This document shows, in pieces, positions 18,746 to 28,154 of a stretch of DNA of 44,517 nt (positions are counted from its first letter, which is position 1; each line of letters begins with the position of its first letter). A model generated the notes under the pieces. That model searched no databases, was not told the origin of the DNA, and saw only the letters and a program-made list of their open reading frames with translations. This stretch comes from Fidelibacterota bacterium. GTDB lineage: Bacteria > Fidelibacterota > UBA8477 > JABMPR01. The DNA is taken from positions 1 through 44,517 of the forward strand of contig JABIFX010000005.1 of the NCBI GenBank assembly GCA_018650445.1, read 5' to 3'. The position numbers and the translations under genes were made by a program.

Positions 18746-19978
18746 TTGGCAAAAGTAAAGCAGGGGAAAGTTTGTTCTTTTTGTGGAAGACCCCAGGAAG
18801 AAACTGGCATGCTTATCGCCAGTCCAACGGGTTCAAATATTTGTGGGCGATGTATTGATCAAGCTCAACAGATCGTCAAAGATGAATCTCCTGATATAAA
18901 TAAATCGTTTAAAATGTTTTCCTCGCTAGAGGAAATACCTAAACCGGTTGAAATTAAATCTCATCTCGATGCATATGTCATTGGTCAGGAACATGCAAAA
19001 CGGGCAGTTTCAGTCGCTGTGTACAATCATTACAAACGTATCATGGCTCAAGATGATAATCAGGATATCGAACTCGAGAAAAGTAACATATTACTTATGG
19101 GACCAACAGGTACAGGTAAAACTCTGCTGGCACGTGCACTGGCCAGTTTCCTGGATGTTCCTTTTGCCATTGCTGATGCAACAGTGCTTACCGAGGCCGG
19201 TTATGTGGGTGAGGATGTGGAGAACATCCTGGTCCGTCTACTGCAATCTGCAGATTATGATGTTGAAGCCACAGAAGCTGGGATCATTTATGTAGATGAG
19301 ATTGATAAAATTTCACGTCGATCTGCCAATGCCTCCATCACTCGAGATGTCTCAGGTGAAGGGGTTCAGCAAGCCTTACTAAAAATATTGGAAGGCACGG
19401 TGGCGCAGGTTCCACCAAAGGGAGGTCGTAAACACCCCGAGCAACCGCTGGTTTCAATCAATACGAAAAACATTCTGTTTATTGTAGGAGGGGCATTTGA
19501 GGGCATTGAAGAAATCATTGCTCGTCGACGGAAGAAGACTTTATTGGGTTTTTCCACTTTTGACGAAGAGGAAGCTCGACTCAAAGGTGCTGAACTCCTG
19601 GAGGTCGTAGAACCTGAAGATTTGCTTCAATATGGACTCATCCCCGAGCTTATTGGAAGGCTCCCGGTGGTGGCAGCTCTGGAAGATCTCACCAGAGAAG
19701 CTTTGCATTCTATTTTGCTGGAACCTCGAAATGCCCTGGTCAAACAGTATCAAAAATTGTTTGAACTGGAAGGGGTGGAGTTGGTCTTTGATGAGAAAGC
19801 ACTGGATGCCATTATTGATGACGCACAGAGGGTCGGCACAGGTGCCCGAGCATTGCGTAGGTCCATGGAAAAGGTCATGCAAGACATTATGTTTGATTTG
19901 CCGGACTGGGACTCCATTAAAAAATGCGTTATTACCAAGAAAGTGGTTACTGAGGGGAAGCAACCTCGCCTTAGCTAG
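18746..19978 (+). CDS. clpX: ATP-dependent Clp protease ATP-binding subunit
   Basis: AAA+ unfoldase that selects substrates and feeds ClpP; cytosolic. The N-terminal zinc-binding domain has four cysteines (Cys10, Cys13, Cys33, Cys36: CSFCGR ... CGRC). The AAA+ module has Walker A GPTGTGKT at 119-126, Walker [11 protein letters not shown], the pore-region [30 protein letters not shown] and sensor [12 protein letters not shown]. An IGF-type ClpP-docking loop is expected in the C-terminal half; here I see a loop with LLGFSTF. Length 410 is normal. The start is TTG at 18746, 4 bases after the clpP stop, with only a weak GGGG upstream, suggesting translational coupling. Confidence 0.97.
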   Translation: MAKVKQGKVCSFCGRPQEETGMLIASPTGSNICGRCIDQAQQIVKDESPDINKSFKMFSSLEEIPKPVEIKSHLDAYVIGQEHAKRAVSVAVYNHYKRIMAQDDNQDIELEKSNILLMGPTGTGKTLLARALASFLDVPFAIADATVLTEAGYVGEDVENILVRLLQSADYDVEATEAGIIYVDEIDKISRRSANASITRDVSGEGVQQALLKILEGTVAQVPPKGGRKHPEQPLVSINTKNILFIVGGAFEGIEEIIARRRKKTLLGFSTFDEEEARLKGAELLEVVEPEDLLQYGLIPELIGRLPVVAALEDLTREALHSILLEPRNALVKQYQKLFELEGVELVFDEKALDAIIDDAQRVGTGARALRRSMEKVMQDIMFDLPDWDSIKKCVITKKVVTEGKQPRLS

Positions 19979-20417
19979 CCCTTACCTCGCTTAATATTTT
20001 GTCACATTGCAGGCAGTTATAGCGCCGGAGTCCTATCTAGTTTATGCTATCATTTCACCAATAATTCATTAATTGAATGGTCCAAATGCTTGAAAGTGAG
20101 GACTGGAAAGGTCTTTTCTTCGCTTGGGAGTTTGTTTCTTACGATTTACGAAACTATTCCAATTGTCGTGAATTACCCTGATTCCTCACACTATATAATT
20201 ATTACATATATACTCATCTATGAAATTGTCATGATGGAGCTATTTCCCACTATGCTTAGGTTTACAGCGATTGTGGGTTTATTGATAGTGGTAATTATTT
20301 ACAATAACCGTTGATAAATAAGGCTTTCAGCAGTGCCACAAAAAACTTGCAAGGCCATTTATTTTAGAGTATTCTTTGTGTCGATGCGTTAAAGAAACGT
20401 TAGTGGAGGAAATTAGA
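19979..20417. other. Non-coding gap upstream of the first receptor operon
   Basis: A 439-base AT-rich stretch, the longest gap in the window. It contains the candidate promoter at 20347-20375 and the ribosome-binding site of the next gene. A hydrophobic open frame (20090-20314) lacks a convincing start and ribosome-binding site, so I do not call it. I see no tRNA, riboswitch or clear terminator for clpX. Confidence 0.6.
20347..20375 (+). promoter_or_regulatory. Candidate sigma-70 promoter of receptor operon
   Basis: TTGCAA (20347-20352), a 17-base spacer and TATTCT (20370-20375), 42 bases before the ATG of the receptor. The same -35 hexamer occurs before the Asp-box gene, and the same -10 hexamer before the 1,096-residue paralogue. 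Confidence 0.5.
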
Positions 20418-23400
20418 ATGAAATATCGTCACTTGCTGACTGGGCTAGTCATATTCATAATGGCAATACAGCTCGTTTTTGCTGGAACCACTGGAAAAGT
20501 CTCCGGTGTCGTAACTGATGCTGCAACCGGCGAACCCCTTCCCGGTGTGAATGTCATCATACAGGGTACAAATTATGGAACTGCAACGGATCTCTCAGGT
20601 AATTTTTATATCCTGAATGTTCCCCCCGGTATCGTTTCCGTGGATGCTTCATTTATTGGTTACGCCAGAATGACAATCCAGGAAGTTCGTGTTGTTGTTG
20701 ATATGACAACAACCACAAATATTGCCATGCAGATCGAAGCCTTACAGGGGCAGAGTATTGTTGTTGTTGAAACGCGTCCCTTAGTTGATCAGAAATCCAC
20801 TAATGAGCGTCGTACCATTCGTAGTGAAGATATTGATAATCTACCAGTACGTGATGCCGACGAAATTGTTGCGCTCCAGACTGGTGCAGTAAAAGTTGGA
20901 AACAACTTGCATATCCGTGGTGGACGCCTTGAAGAAGTCGCTTACTATGTAGACGGTGTGTATCAAGTAAATGATTACAGTAGAGTGGCTCGGCCAAATG
21001 CAGCTGAAGTCTCAAGCCAGGCTCTGGAAGAGTTATCTTTTCAGGCTGGTGGATTTGATGCAGAATATGGATCAGCTACTGCTGGATTAATTAGCATGTC
21101 CACCAAAACTGGTGGCAGAAAATTGAATATCGCCGGTGAAATTGCTACCGATGAATTTTTAGATCGAAATGATCCCGGGATTCTGAACACGTACTCATAC
21201 GGACAAAATATTTACAATCTCTCAATAAATGGTCCAATTATGAAGGATATCTCATTCTATGCAAATATGGAATACCAATATAATTATGACAGGCGGAGAA
21301 CTTCTGGAGCACACCCTGAAGCCACTTATCTAGGTGATTTGGATTCTAATGGTATCAGATCATATGAAGACTATGAAGTTGTATCCAGGTTTGGACCTCT
21401 TCCATATAATTCTGAGACCAAATTATTGGGTACTGGTAATATTCTTTATGCGAAGAGAAATTTTCGCTTAAAAATTGGTGGAAATATTTCCCAGACCAAC
21501 TGGTATTCTTACGCAACGACGATCGGCTCATATGATAAAGCTGCTTTCGCAGGTGAGGCTATTCCATACTGGGAGAGTTTGACCAAGGCCGGCTATGCAC
21601 GAGCCACCTGGACAATAAATTCGAAAACCTTATGGGATTTTCAAATCTCTAGCTTCAATGATGGTTACAATACTGGTCATAAAAAGCATTGGGATGATTT
21701 TTTCTATTATGGCCTTAAAGAATTTCCTGTTGAGGATCTTGCTGCCCTTGAAGGCTTGAGTGATGCTGATCTTAGACAGATGCTTGGGAATGAATATGAA
21801 CCCATAAAATATATTATGGATAACCAGAGCGAATTTGAGGAAGTAGACGGTAACCTGGTATATCAACCTGAACTTCGTCAGAACGGAACGGATCCAACTA
21901 CTGATGGAGCCTACGCAGACTTTATGGCTCCCGGGACCATCTTTGGCTCTTTCGTAAAGAATCAAACAGGTTATCTGGGTATGAATACTAACCTTAAAAT
22001 GCAGCGTGGCGTACACGAGTTGAAGTTTGGTGGTGAGCTCAGACAATACCTGATTCGCTATTATCGCATAGGTTCCCCAGAACGATTAGCCTCCACCTTT
22101 TTTAACAATACACCACATAATCAGGCAGCCTTTGATACCCTGCTCCAAAGTGGTGATCTTTCTCTGGGCGATTATACTGATTACCAGGGATATATTGATA
22201 ACTATTGGTTCCAGGCTTACAAGAATGCTTATGCAGAAAATATGGGCTATACCATTGATGGAGCTTCATTAGTTGATACTGATTTGGGTGATGATCGCGA
22301 CGGACCTCGTCGTCCCACCGTTGGTGGTATCTATCTGCAGGACAAGATTGAGATGAGTGACCTCGTTATGAATCTTGGTCTGCGCTATGACTACATTGCA
22401 GCCAATAATTATAAATTCCGGGATCAAGCAAATATTGTTTTGGATGAAACAGGAGCAATTGCCGCTCAGGTATATATGGACCAAGATGGTGATTATACTA
22501 GTTATGAGCCAACAACGGATATTGATGGCAACCCAGTTGACAATGCTGGAGTCGCACAGCTTAACCCACGTGATGCTGTTCATCTGATTAGTCCCAGACT
22601 TGGACTGGCCTTTCCAGTAACTGACAGAACTGTTTTCCATGCTCAATATGGAAAATATGTCCAACAACCCCAGTTGAATCGGTTGTTCCTCAGCTATACC
22701 CGTTTTGCGGCGAATCTGAGTCAAGGGAATTATACTACTTCTGGAAACCCAGAACTGGATCCAGTCAAAACGACAGCATATGAAATTGGGTTCCAGCAAG
22801 CTCTTGGAGAAGCTGCCAGTATCGATATGACTGTTTTTTACAAACAGATGACAGGCTATGTTCAGATCAGAAACGTTCAGGACGCTTCACCTGTAGTATA
22901 TGCTAACTATGTCAATGGTGATTATGGAAGTATTAAAGGACTATCAGCTTCCTTCAATCTTAGACGTACAGGATACGTACAGGCAATGGTGAACTATACG
23001 CTTCAATATGCTGGTGGAACCGGATCAACCGGGGCTGGACAGTACAAGATTGCCTGGCAGTCTGGAAACTATCCATCATTTGTTAGCCCGCTGGATTTTG
23101 ATCAACGACATACGGGTTCCGTGAATGTTGATTTTAGAACCAAATCCCAGGATAGAATTCCAGAAGCAGGAGCAAATCTACTGTTTACCTTCGGAAGTGG
23201 TCGCCGTTATACACCGATGGCTGTTGCAAGTGCGGTTTTCCCCGGTACATCAGATACACCTGTCGCTGGGTTGAACTCTGGTGTTATGCCCTGGTATTAT
23301 TCTATGGATATGAAATTTGACAAGAACTTTCATGTTGGCATATTTAAGCTGAATACCTATTTGTGGGTTAAAAACGTCTTGGATCGTTCTAACGTTCGTG

Positions 23401-23582
23401 ACGTTGAGGATGGGACCGGCGAGCCAGATAATGATGGTTGGCTGACTACTGAGGCAGGTCAAATATGGCTAGCTGATGAGAACAATTCCGAGGAATTGTA
23501 CAGGCTGAGGATGGTTCATCCTTTCAATTATGAAAACCCAAGGACTTTCCTTTTGGGTGTCCGTTTCTTTATGGGCAACTAG
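20418..23582 (+). CDS. TonB-dependent receptor (Oar/SusC-like, CarboxypepD_reg domain)
   Basis: Outer-membrane receptor, 1,054 residues. The start is the ATG at 20418 because GGAGGA lies 7 bases upstream; an upstream TTG (20376) falls at the promoter and is unlikely. Order: signal peptide (LTGLVIFIMAIQLVFAG), carboxypeptidase-regulatory-like domain (KVSGVVTDAATGEPLPGVNV), a possible TonB box with SIVVVETRPLVD, plug (LHIRGGRLEEVAYYVDGV, GFDAEYGSATAGLISM), and a long barrel ending FLLGVRFFMGN with a terminal aromatic pattern. It is the first gene of an operon: the giant exported protein starts 14 bases downstream, then a PorV-like barrel and another exported protein. The arrangement suggests a receptor with dedicated surface partners. 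Ligand unknown. Confidence 0.93.
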   Translation: MKYRHLLTGLVIFIMAIQLVFAGTTGKVSGVVTDAATGEPLPGVNVIIQGTNYGTATDLSGNFYILNVPPGIVSVDASFIGYARMTIQEVRVVVDMTTTTNIAMQIEALQGQSIVVVETRPLVDQKSTNERRTIRSEDIDNLPVRDADEIVALQTGAVKVGNNLHIRGGRLEEVAYYVDGVYQVNDYSRVARPNAAEVSSQALEELSFQAGGFDAEYGSATAGLISMSTKTGGRKLNIAGEIATDEFLDRNDPGILNTYSYGQNIYNLSINGPIMKDISFYANMEYQYNYDRRRTSGAHPEATYLGDLDSNGIRSYEDYEVVSRFGPLPYNSETKLLGTGNILYAKRNFRLKIGGNISQTNWYSYATTIGSYDKAAFAGEAIPYWESLTKAGYARATWTINSKTLWDFQISSFNDGYNTGHKKHWDDFFYYGLKEFPVEDLAALEGLSDADLRQMLGNEYEPIKYIMDNQSEFEEVDGNLVYQPELRQNGTDPTTDGAYADFMAPGTIFGSFVKNQTGYLGMNTNLKMQRGVHELKFGGELRQYLIRYYRIGSPERLASTFFNNTPHNQAAFDTLLQSGDLSLGDYTDYQGYIDNYWFQAYKNAYAENMGYTIDGASLVDTDLGDDRDGPRRPTVGGIYLQDKIEMSDLVMNLGLRYDYIAANNYKFRDQANIVLDETGAIAAQVYMDQDGDYTSYEPTTDIDGNPVDNAGVAQLNPRDAVHLISPRLGLAFPVTDRTVFHAQYGKYVQQPQLNRLFLSYTRFAANLSQGNYTTSGNPELDPVKTTAYEIGFQQALGEAASIDMTVFYKQMTGYVQIRNVQDASPVVYANYVNGDYGSIKGLSASFNLRRTGYVQAMVNYTLQYAGGTGSTGAGQYKIAWQSGNYPSFVSPLDFDQRHTGSVNVDFRTKSQDRIPEAGANLLFTFGSGRRYTPMAVASAVFPGTSDTPVAGLNSGVMPWYYSMDMKFDKNFHVGIFKLNTYLWVKNVLDRSNVRDVEDGTGEPDNDGWLTTEAGQIWLADENNSEELYRLRMVHPFNYENPRTFLLGVRFFMGN

Positions 23583-23596
23583 GTAAAGGGGATAAT

Positions 23597-26500
23597 ATGA
23601 ATGCTGAAAGTAGATCTATGAAAAAATACATTGCACTGGTGTTAACAATCCTTTTCTTGGTCACCTCAATGAGTGCTGATGTGAGAAGCTTAGGGAATAG
23701 TTCAGGATTGACAAAAGCTAGCACACTTGAATTTATTCTTTATGATGCCAACCAGATTCGTTCGTGGGTCGGGAATAATGGACACATTGTTAGTCACATC
23801 CCCACTGGTAATTCTGGATTAGAATGGCCCTCCGGCTCTGGAAATGCTGCTGTATTTGCTTCCGGTCTCTGGGTGGCAGGTATGGTTGACGGTGAAATAA
23901 GATCAGCTGCTGCTGAATACACATCTGAATTTCAACCTGGAATTATTATTTATGATGAGGTCAATGGTGTCTCTTCTGGACCTGATTCTCCCAATGATGC
24001 ACGTTTCCAGGTTAGTTCTATCAACAAAACCGATAATTCTGATGATAGTTCTCCCAATTTTAACAGAGAGTTCGCCACCTGGCCATCGGCCGATGGTGCT
24101 CCAGCACACGATGGTGAGTATTTCACAGATGCCAATGATAATGGTGTCTGGGATGTCGGTGAAGAATATCTAGATTTTGATTTTGATGGTATGTACGACG
24201 AGCCCGATGGCGAGATGGTAAGTGGTGAAGATCCTCCACTGATGATTGGAGACCAGATGCATTGGTTTGTGATCAACGATGCCGAACCTAACACTCATAG
24301 CAATTTATGGTCAACCCAACCACTTGGGGTTGAAGTACAAACCACAATTTTTGGTTTTGACCGTAATGACCCTCTGGGGAACGTTATGTTTGTCAAATGG
24401 CTGGTGATCAATAAAAGTGGCGGTGATATCGATGACATGTATCTATCAATTTGGTCAGATGCAGATCTTGGAAACGCATCGGATGATTACGTTGGTTGTG
24501 ATACAGTGCTTTCAGTTGGCTATTACTATAATGGTGGTCAGACTGATCAAAATTATGGTTCAAGACCACCTGCAGTCGGTTATGATTTTTTCCAGGGACC
24601 CATTGTGCCCTCTGTTGGAGATACAGCACTGATCTCTGGAAGACAAATTCCAGATTTTAGGAATCTACCTATGACTTCATTCGTTGGCTACATCAACGGT
24701 GATGCAACTCTTGATGATCCTGAAACTGCTGATGAAGCCTACAATTACATGCAAGGTTTTTCAGCTGATGGCGATCCTTTTCACGAAAGACTTGATGATT
24801 CTCAACCAATTACAAGTTTTGTATGGCCAGGTGACCCCAATACCCGCAGTGGCTGGACAGAGTACGATGATTATCCACCCCGTGACATGCGTAGCTTGAT
24901 GAGCTCAGGACCCTTTAACATGTCCACCTGGATTGACGGTGACGGCGACGGCTTTCCTCAGGTTGGTGAACCTGGTGTACAGGAAATCGTATCTGCTATT
25001 ATCATCGCTGCCGGTACCAACAATACCAATGCCGTTGATGCCATGAAGTTTTTTGACCAATTTGCACAAGGTGCCTACGATGCACAATTTGTACTACCAA
25101 GTCCATTAGCACCTATAGTGGAGGTCAGTGAATTAGATGAACAAATTATACTTTCCTGGGCAGAGGATAGAGAAGAAGTAGAAGCATTCTCTGAGCTAGA
25201 ATACGCCTTTGAAGGTTATAACGTATTTCAGGGTGAATCAGAGAATGGTCCCTGGACACTGGTTGCGACATATGATGTTGTGAATAGTATCACCACCATT
25301 CTGGATAGAAATTTTAATCCAGAAAATGGTTTGATATTGGAAGGACCAGTACAGTTCGGAAATGATACTGGTATTGAAATCCTGATTGATTTACAACGAG
25401 ATTACGTTCGTGGTAATATTGATTTGGTCAACGGTCGCAAGTACTATTATTCCGTTTCATCATACGCATATAGTGAAACGAAAGCACCCAAAACGGTTGA
25501 AAGCTCCAAACGCCCGATAACGGTAAGACCTCATACACCTGCTTTAGGGTTAGTTCTAGAGGCTGCCACTGGAGACAGTATTTTATACAGCCACGTGGGT
25601 ATTGCTGAAGCATCCATTAGCGCTGAGGTATTTGATCCGCTGCAATTAACTGGTGAGACCTACGCTGTAGACTTTCTCATGGATTCCACCACTGAAATGG
25701 GCTATTGGATGTTTGGAAAAACAGATGCCAATGATGAGCTCATTGACTACGATGACCCCATAATCTTTTCTTCTGAGCTGGGATCATATGAATCAGATCT
25801 CATGGATGGATTTGTCCTCTCAGTCGCAGATGTTTCTTTTGACGCTCCAAGTTATAAGACTGCCTGGATGCAAACTGTTAATCAGGTCGGAACCCAATAT
25901 GAGACTTTGGAATTGCTTGCAATCTCACCGGGTGGTGTTGATTCACTAGCCTGGGCCGATGAAACCATGACTGACACCGTCCATCTAGATACGCTTTATG
26001 GAGAAGGTGCCTACTATGATGAGTTCGAAGTCAGGGAAGTGGGTCGACTTACCTATTTTGATCTGATCAGAGCGAACCAGCACGATGTTCTCATCCAGGG
26101 ATTTGCATCCAAATTTGGAGGCCAGGGTGGTGATCGTTTAGCTGATATTCCAGGTATTGGTGGAGGAAATGAAGATATCGAAACCCTTCAAGCTGATCTT
26201 GAAATACGTTTCACTGAAGCAGGTCAAAATGCTTCTCTCTACGCTGCTGCTGCTGGTTACGTACCCACACTCATAAATATCCCATACGAAATATGGGATA
26301 TAGAACGGAATATTCAACTTTGTGTTGGTATAAATGACAACAACAGGAGTGGTGGAAATCAGGATACGACCTTTGAGGATTGGGAAACCACTCTTGATCT
26401 GGACTGGGTTGTTGTTTTCTACCAGGATTATGCTGAGTTTGGAGATTCAACACATGTCCTGTTCAATAATCCCAATTCAGGATGGTGCTGGCAGTTTAAT

Positions 26501-27022
26501 TCTGCTTCCAAGTTTACTGTGGGAGATGCAGTGCAAATTACCTTCCTTAATCCTGTAAACCCTGGCTATGTGATCAGCCCCGCAGGGGAACTTTACGTAC
26601 CAGAAATTACCGGTGATAGATGGTTAATAAGACCAACAGTACTATCCGAAGCCACGGCTGATCAGAAAAAGGATCAGCTGGAAGAGGTAAACGTCTTTCC
26701 AAATCCCTACTTTGCTTTCAATGTTGAAGAGAGACAGCCTCTGGATAGATTTGTGACGTTCACTCATCTGCCTGCAGATGAAACTGTCGCAACAACCATT
26801 CGAATATATTCCTTGGGTGGTCATTTTGTGCGATCCATAGATCATAATGATGGCGTATCAGGATTCTCTGGTACTTCATTTGATCAATGGGATTTGACTA
26901 ATAACTCTGGCATTCCGGTGTCAAGTGGGATGTACATTGCACATATCCAGGTTGAAGGGGTTGGAGATAAAGTTCTAAAACTAGCTATTTTCCAACCTGA
27001 AGAACGCCTTGATGTTTATTAA
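23597..27022 (+). CDS. Giant exported protein with NPY-type C-terminal sorting domain (family A)
   Basis: Function unknown. 1,141 residues with a signal peptide (MKKYIALVLTILFLVTSMSA) and no lipobox cysteine. The start at 23597 has AAAGGGG at 23585-23591. Features: an N-terminal block with GHIVSHIPTGNSGLEWPSGS, Asp-rich calcium-loop-like motifs (DANDNGVWDVGEEYLDFDFD), MSSGPFN at 435, an FN3-like segment with FEGYNVFQGES, a conserved block VLIQGFAS...LADIPGIGGG, and a final ~105-residue domain starting FPNPY (NPY at 1036-1038) and ending KVLKLAIFQP, resembling Por/type IX C-terminal sorting domains. Strongly similar over its length to the protein at 30534-33824 and less so to 40906-44454. Its place between a TonB receptor and a PorV-like gene suggests surface export and partnership with the receptor. 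Confidence 0.88.
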   Translation: MNAESRSMKKYIALVLTILFLVTSMSADVRSLGNSSGLTKASTLEFILYDANQIRSWVGNNGHIVSHIPTGNSGLEWPSGSGNAAVFASGLWVAGMVDGEIRSAAAEYTSEFQPGIIIYDEVNGVSSGPDSPNDARFQVSSINKTDNSDDSSPNFNREFATWPSADGAPAHDGEYFTDANDNGVWDVGEEYLDFDFDGMYDEPDGEMVSGEDPPLMIGDQMHWFVINDAEPNTHSNLWSTQPLGVEVQTTIFGFDRNDPLGNVMFVKWLVINKSGGDIDDMYLSIWSDADLGNASDDYVGCDTVLSVGYYYNGGQTDQNYGSRPPAVGYDFFQGPIVPSVGDTALISGRQIPDFRNLPMTSFVGYINGDATLDDPETADEAYNYMQGFSADGDPFHERLDDSQPITSFVWPGDPNTRSGWTEYDDYPPRDMRSLMSSGPFNMSTWIDGDGDGFPQVGEPGVQEIVSAIIIAAGTNNTNAVDAMKFFDQFAQGAYDAQFVLPSPLAPIVEVSELDEQIILSWAEDREEVEAFSELEYAFEGYNVFQGESENGPWTLVATYDVVNSITTILDRNFNPENGLILEGPVQFGNDTGIEILIDLQRDYVRGNIDLVNGRKYYYSVSSYAYSETKAPKTVESSKRPITVRPHTPALGLVLEAATGDSILYSHVGIAEASISAEVFDPLQLTGETYAVDFLMDSTTEMGYWMFGKTDANDELIDYDDPIIFSSELGSYESDLMDGFVLSVADVSFDAPSYKTAWMQTVNQVGTQYETLELLAISPGGVDSLAWADETMTDTVHLDTLYGEGAYYDEFEVREVGRLTYFDLIRANQHDVLIQGFASKFGGQGGDRLADIPGIGGGNEDIETLQADLEIRFTEAGQNASLYAAAAGYVPTLINIPYEIWDIERNIQLCVGINDNNRSGGNQDTTFEDWETTLDLDWVVVFYQDYAEFGDSTHVLFNNPNSGWCWQFNSASKFTVGDAVQITFLNPVNPGYVISPAGELYVPEITGDRWLIRPTVLSEATADQKKDQLEEVNVFPNPYFAFNVEERQPLDRFVTFTHLPADETVATTIRIYSLGGHFVRSIDHNDGVSGFSGTSFDQWDLTNNSGIPVSSGMYIAHIQVEGVGDKVLKLAIFQPEERLDVY

Positions 27023-27050
27023 GATGAGCGCAGAGCAGAGGATGACTATT

Positions 27051-28112
27051 ATGAATAGAAGAACAAGAATATCAAAAGTACTGATGTTCCTCCTGGTTGC
27101 TACAATCATGATGAGCATTGCATTCGCAGGAAGTGATAAACGCCGGGGTACAGCTGGCGCACAAGAACTATTAATTCCTGTTGGTTCAGTAGGTACGGCT
27201 ATGGGAGGTTCCTATAGTGCCGTAATTTCTGGAATAGAAGCAGCTTACTGGAACCCAGCTGGCGTAGCCCTGCTGGAAGGAAATGGTGAAGCTATTTTTT
27301 CACATATGAATTATATAGCTGATATCAATGTTGAGTATGCTGGTATAGCTAGCCGAGTGGGATCACTGGGTGTTCTGGGTGCGACCTTGAAAACCATCGA
27401 TTTCGGTGAAATACCAGTAACAACAACTGAGCGAACTGATGGGACGGGTGAATTTTATTCACCGCGTTATATGACAATTGGTTTACTGTTTTCCAAAGTT
27501 ATGACAGACCGCATTAATTTCGGTATGAAACTTAATTTAATCTCCGAGCAAATAATGCGTGTAAGCGCTTCAGGTGTTGCCTTAAATGCTGGTGTACAAT
27601 ATCGTACCTCTGCAGATGGCTTCAAGATGGGTGTGGCCCTGAGAAATCTGGGAATAGATATGCTCTTCACTGGTGCAGATCTTGAACAAACCATAACACC
27701 TCCAGGTACAGAGCCTGGAACACGCTCTGAACCCTGGCGTATTCCACTGTCTTCTTTTGAGTTACCCACACAGTTAGAAATTGCCGTTGCCTACGGATTA
27801 TTGAACACTGGCGGGACAAAGGTCACAGTAGGTGGCGCCTTTCTGAATGATAACTTTTCACTTGACCAGTACACTGTTGGTGCTGAAATTGAACTCATGG
27901 ACATGGTCTATATACGAGGATCCTATGCTGTAGCCGAAGATCCTGAGACCCATGAATTCTATTCTGGCAATGAGGAGTTTCTCTGGAGCAGTGGAATAGG
28001 CATGGGCTTGAAACTCAATATGGGTTCAACAAATATTAAAATTGATTATGCCATGAGACCAACTTATTTATTCTCAACCAATTCCTGGCTCAGTTTTAGA
28101 GTAGGATTCTAA
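27051..28112 (+). CDS. PorV/PorQ-family outer-membrane barrel protein
   Basis: Predicted outer-membrane beta-barrel of the PorV/UPF0164 (FadL-like) type, 353 residues from the ATG at 27051 (AGAGGA upstream). Starts at 27009 or 27024 would overlap the previous gene. After a signal peptide (LMFLLVATIMMSIAFAG) the mature start has the family pattern GTAGAQELLIPVGSVGTAMG, then SGIEAAYWNPAGVALLEG, followed by alternating beta strands and an aromatic end (NSWLSFRVGF). In type IX secretion PorV carries cargo with C-terminal sorting domains from the SprA translocon to the surface attachment complex. Lying directly after such a cargo gene and before another fits that job; whether this copy is the general PorV or a dedicated one is not visible. 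Confidence 0.88.
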   Translation: MNRRTRISKVLMFLLVATIMMSIAFAGSDKRRGTAGAQELLIPVGSVGTAMGGSYSAVISGIEAAYWNPAGVALLEGNGEAIFSHMNYIADINVEYAGIASRVGSLGVLGATLKTIDFGEIPVTTTERTDGTGEFYSPRYMTIGLLFSKVMTDRINFGMKLNLISEQIMRVSASGVALNAGVQYRTSADGFKMGVALRNLGIDMLFTGADLEQTITPPGTEPGTRSEPWRIPLSSFELPTQLEIAVAYGLLNTGGTKVTVGGAFLNDNFSLDQYTVGAEIELMDMVYIRGSYAVAEDPETHEFYSGNEEFLWSSGIGMGLKLNMGSTNIKIDYAMRPTYLFSTNSWLSFRVGF

Positions 28113-28154
28113 AAAGATTAATAATACACAAACACAACCAAAAGGAGGACGTGT

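Noticed and set aside
20090-20314. A hydrophobic 74-codon frame between clpX and the first receptor operon
   Set aside because: It starts with TTG, has no Shine-Dalgarno, and its composition fits AT-rich non-coding sequence; no family resemblance.
20336-20352. A possible sigma-54 promoter (TGCCAC ... TTGCA) upstream of the receptor operon
   Set aside because: The distance between the two elements is two bases too long and the GG of the -24 element is missing; the sigma-70 reading fits better.
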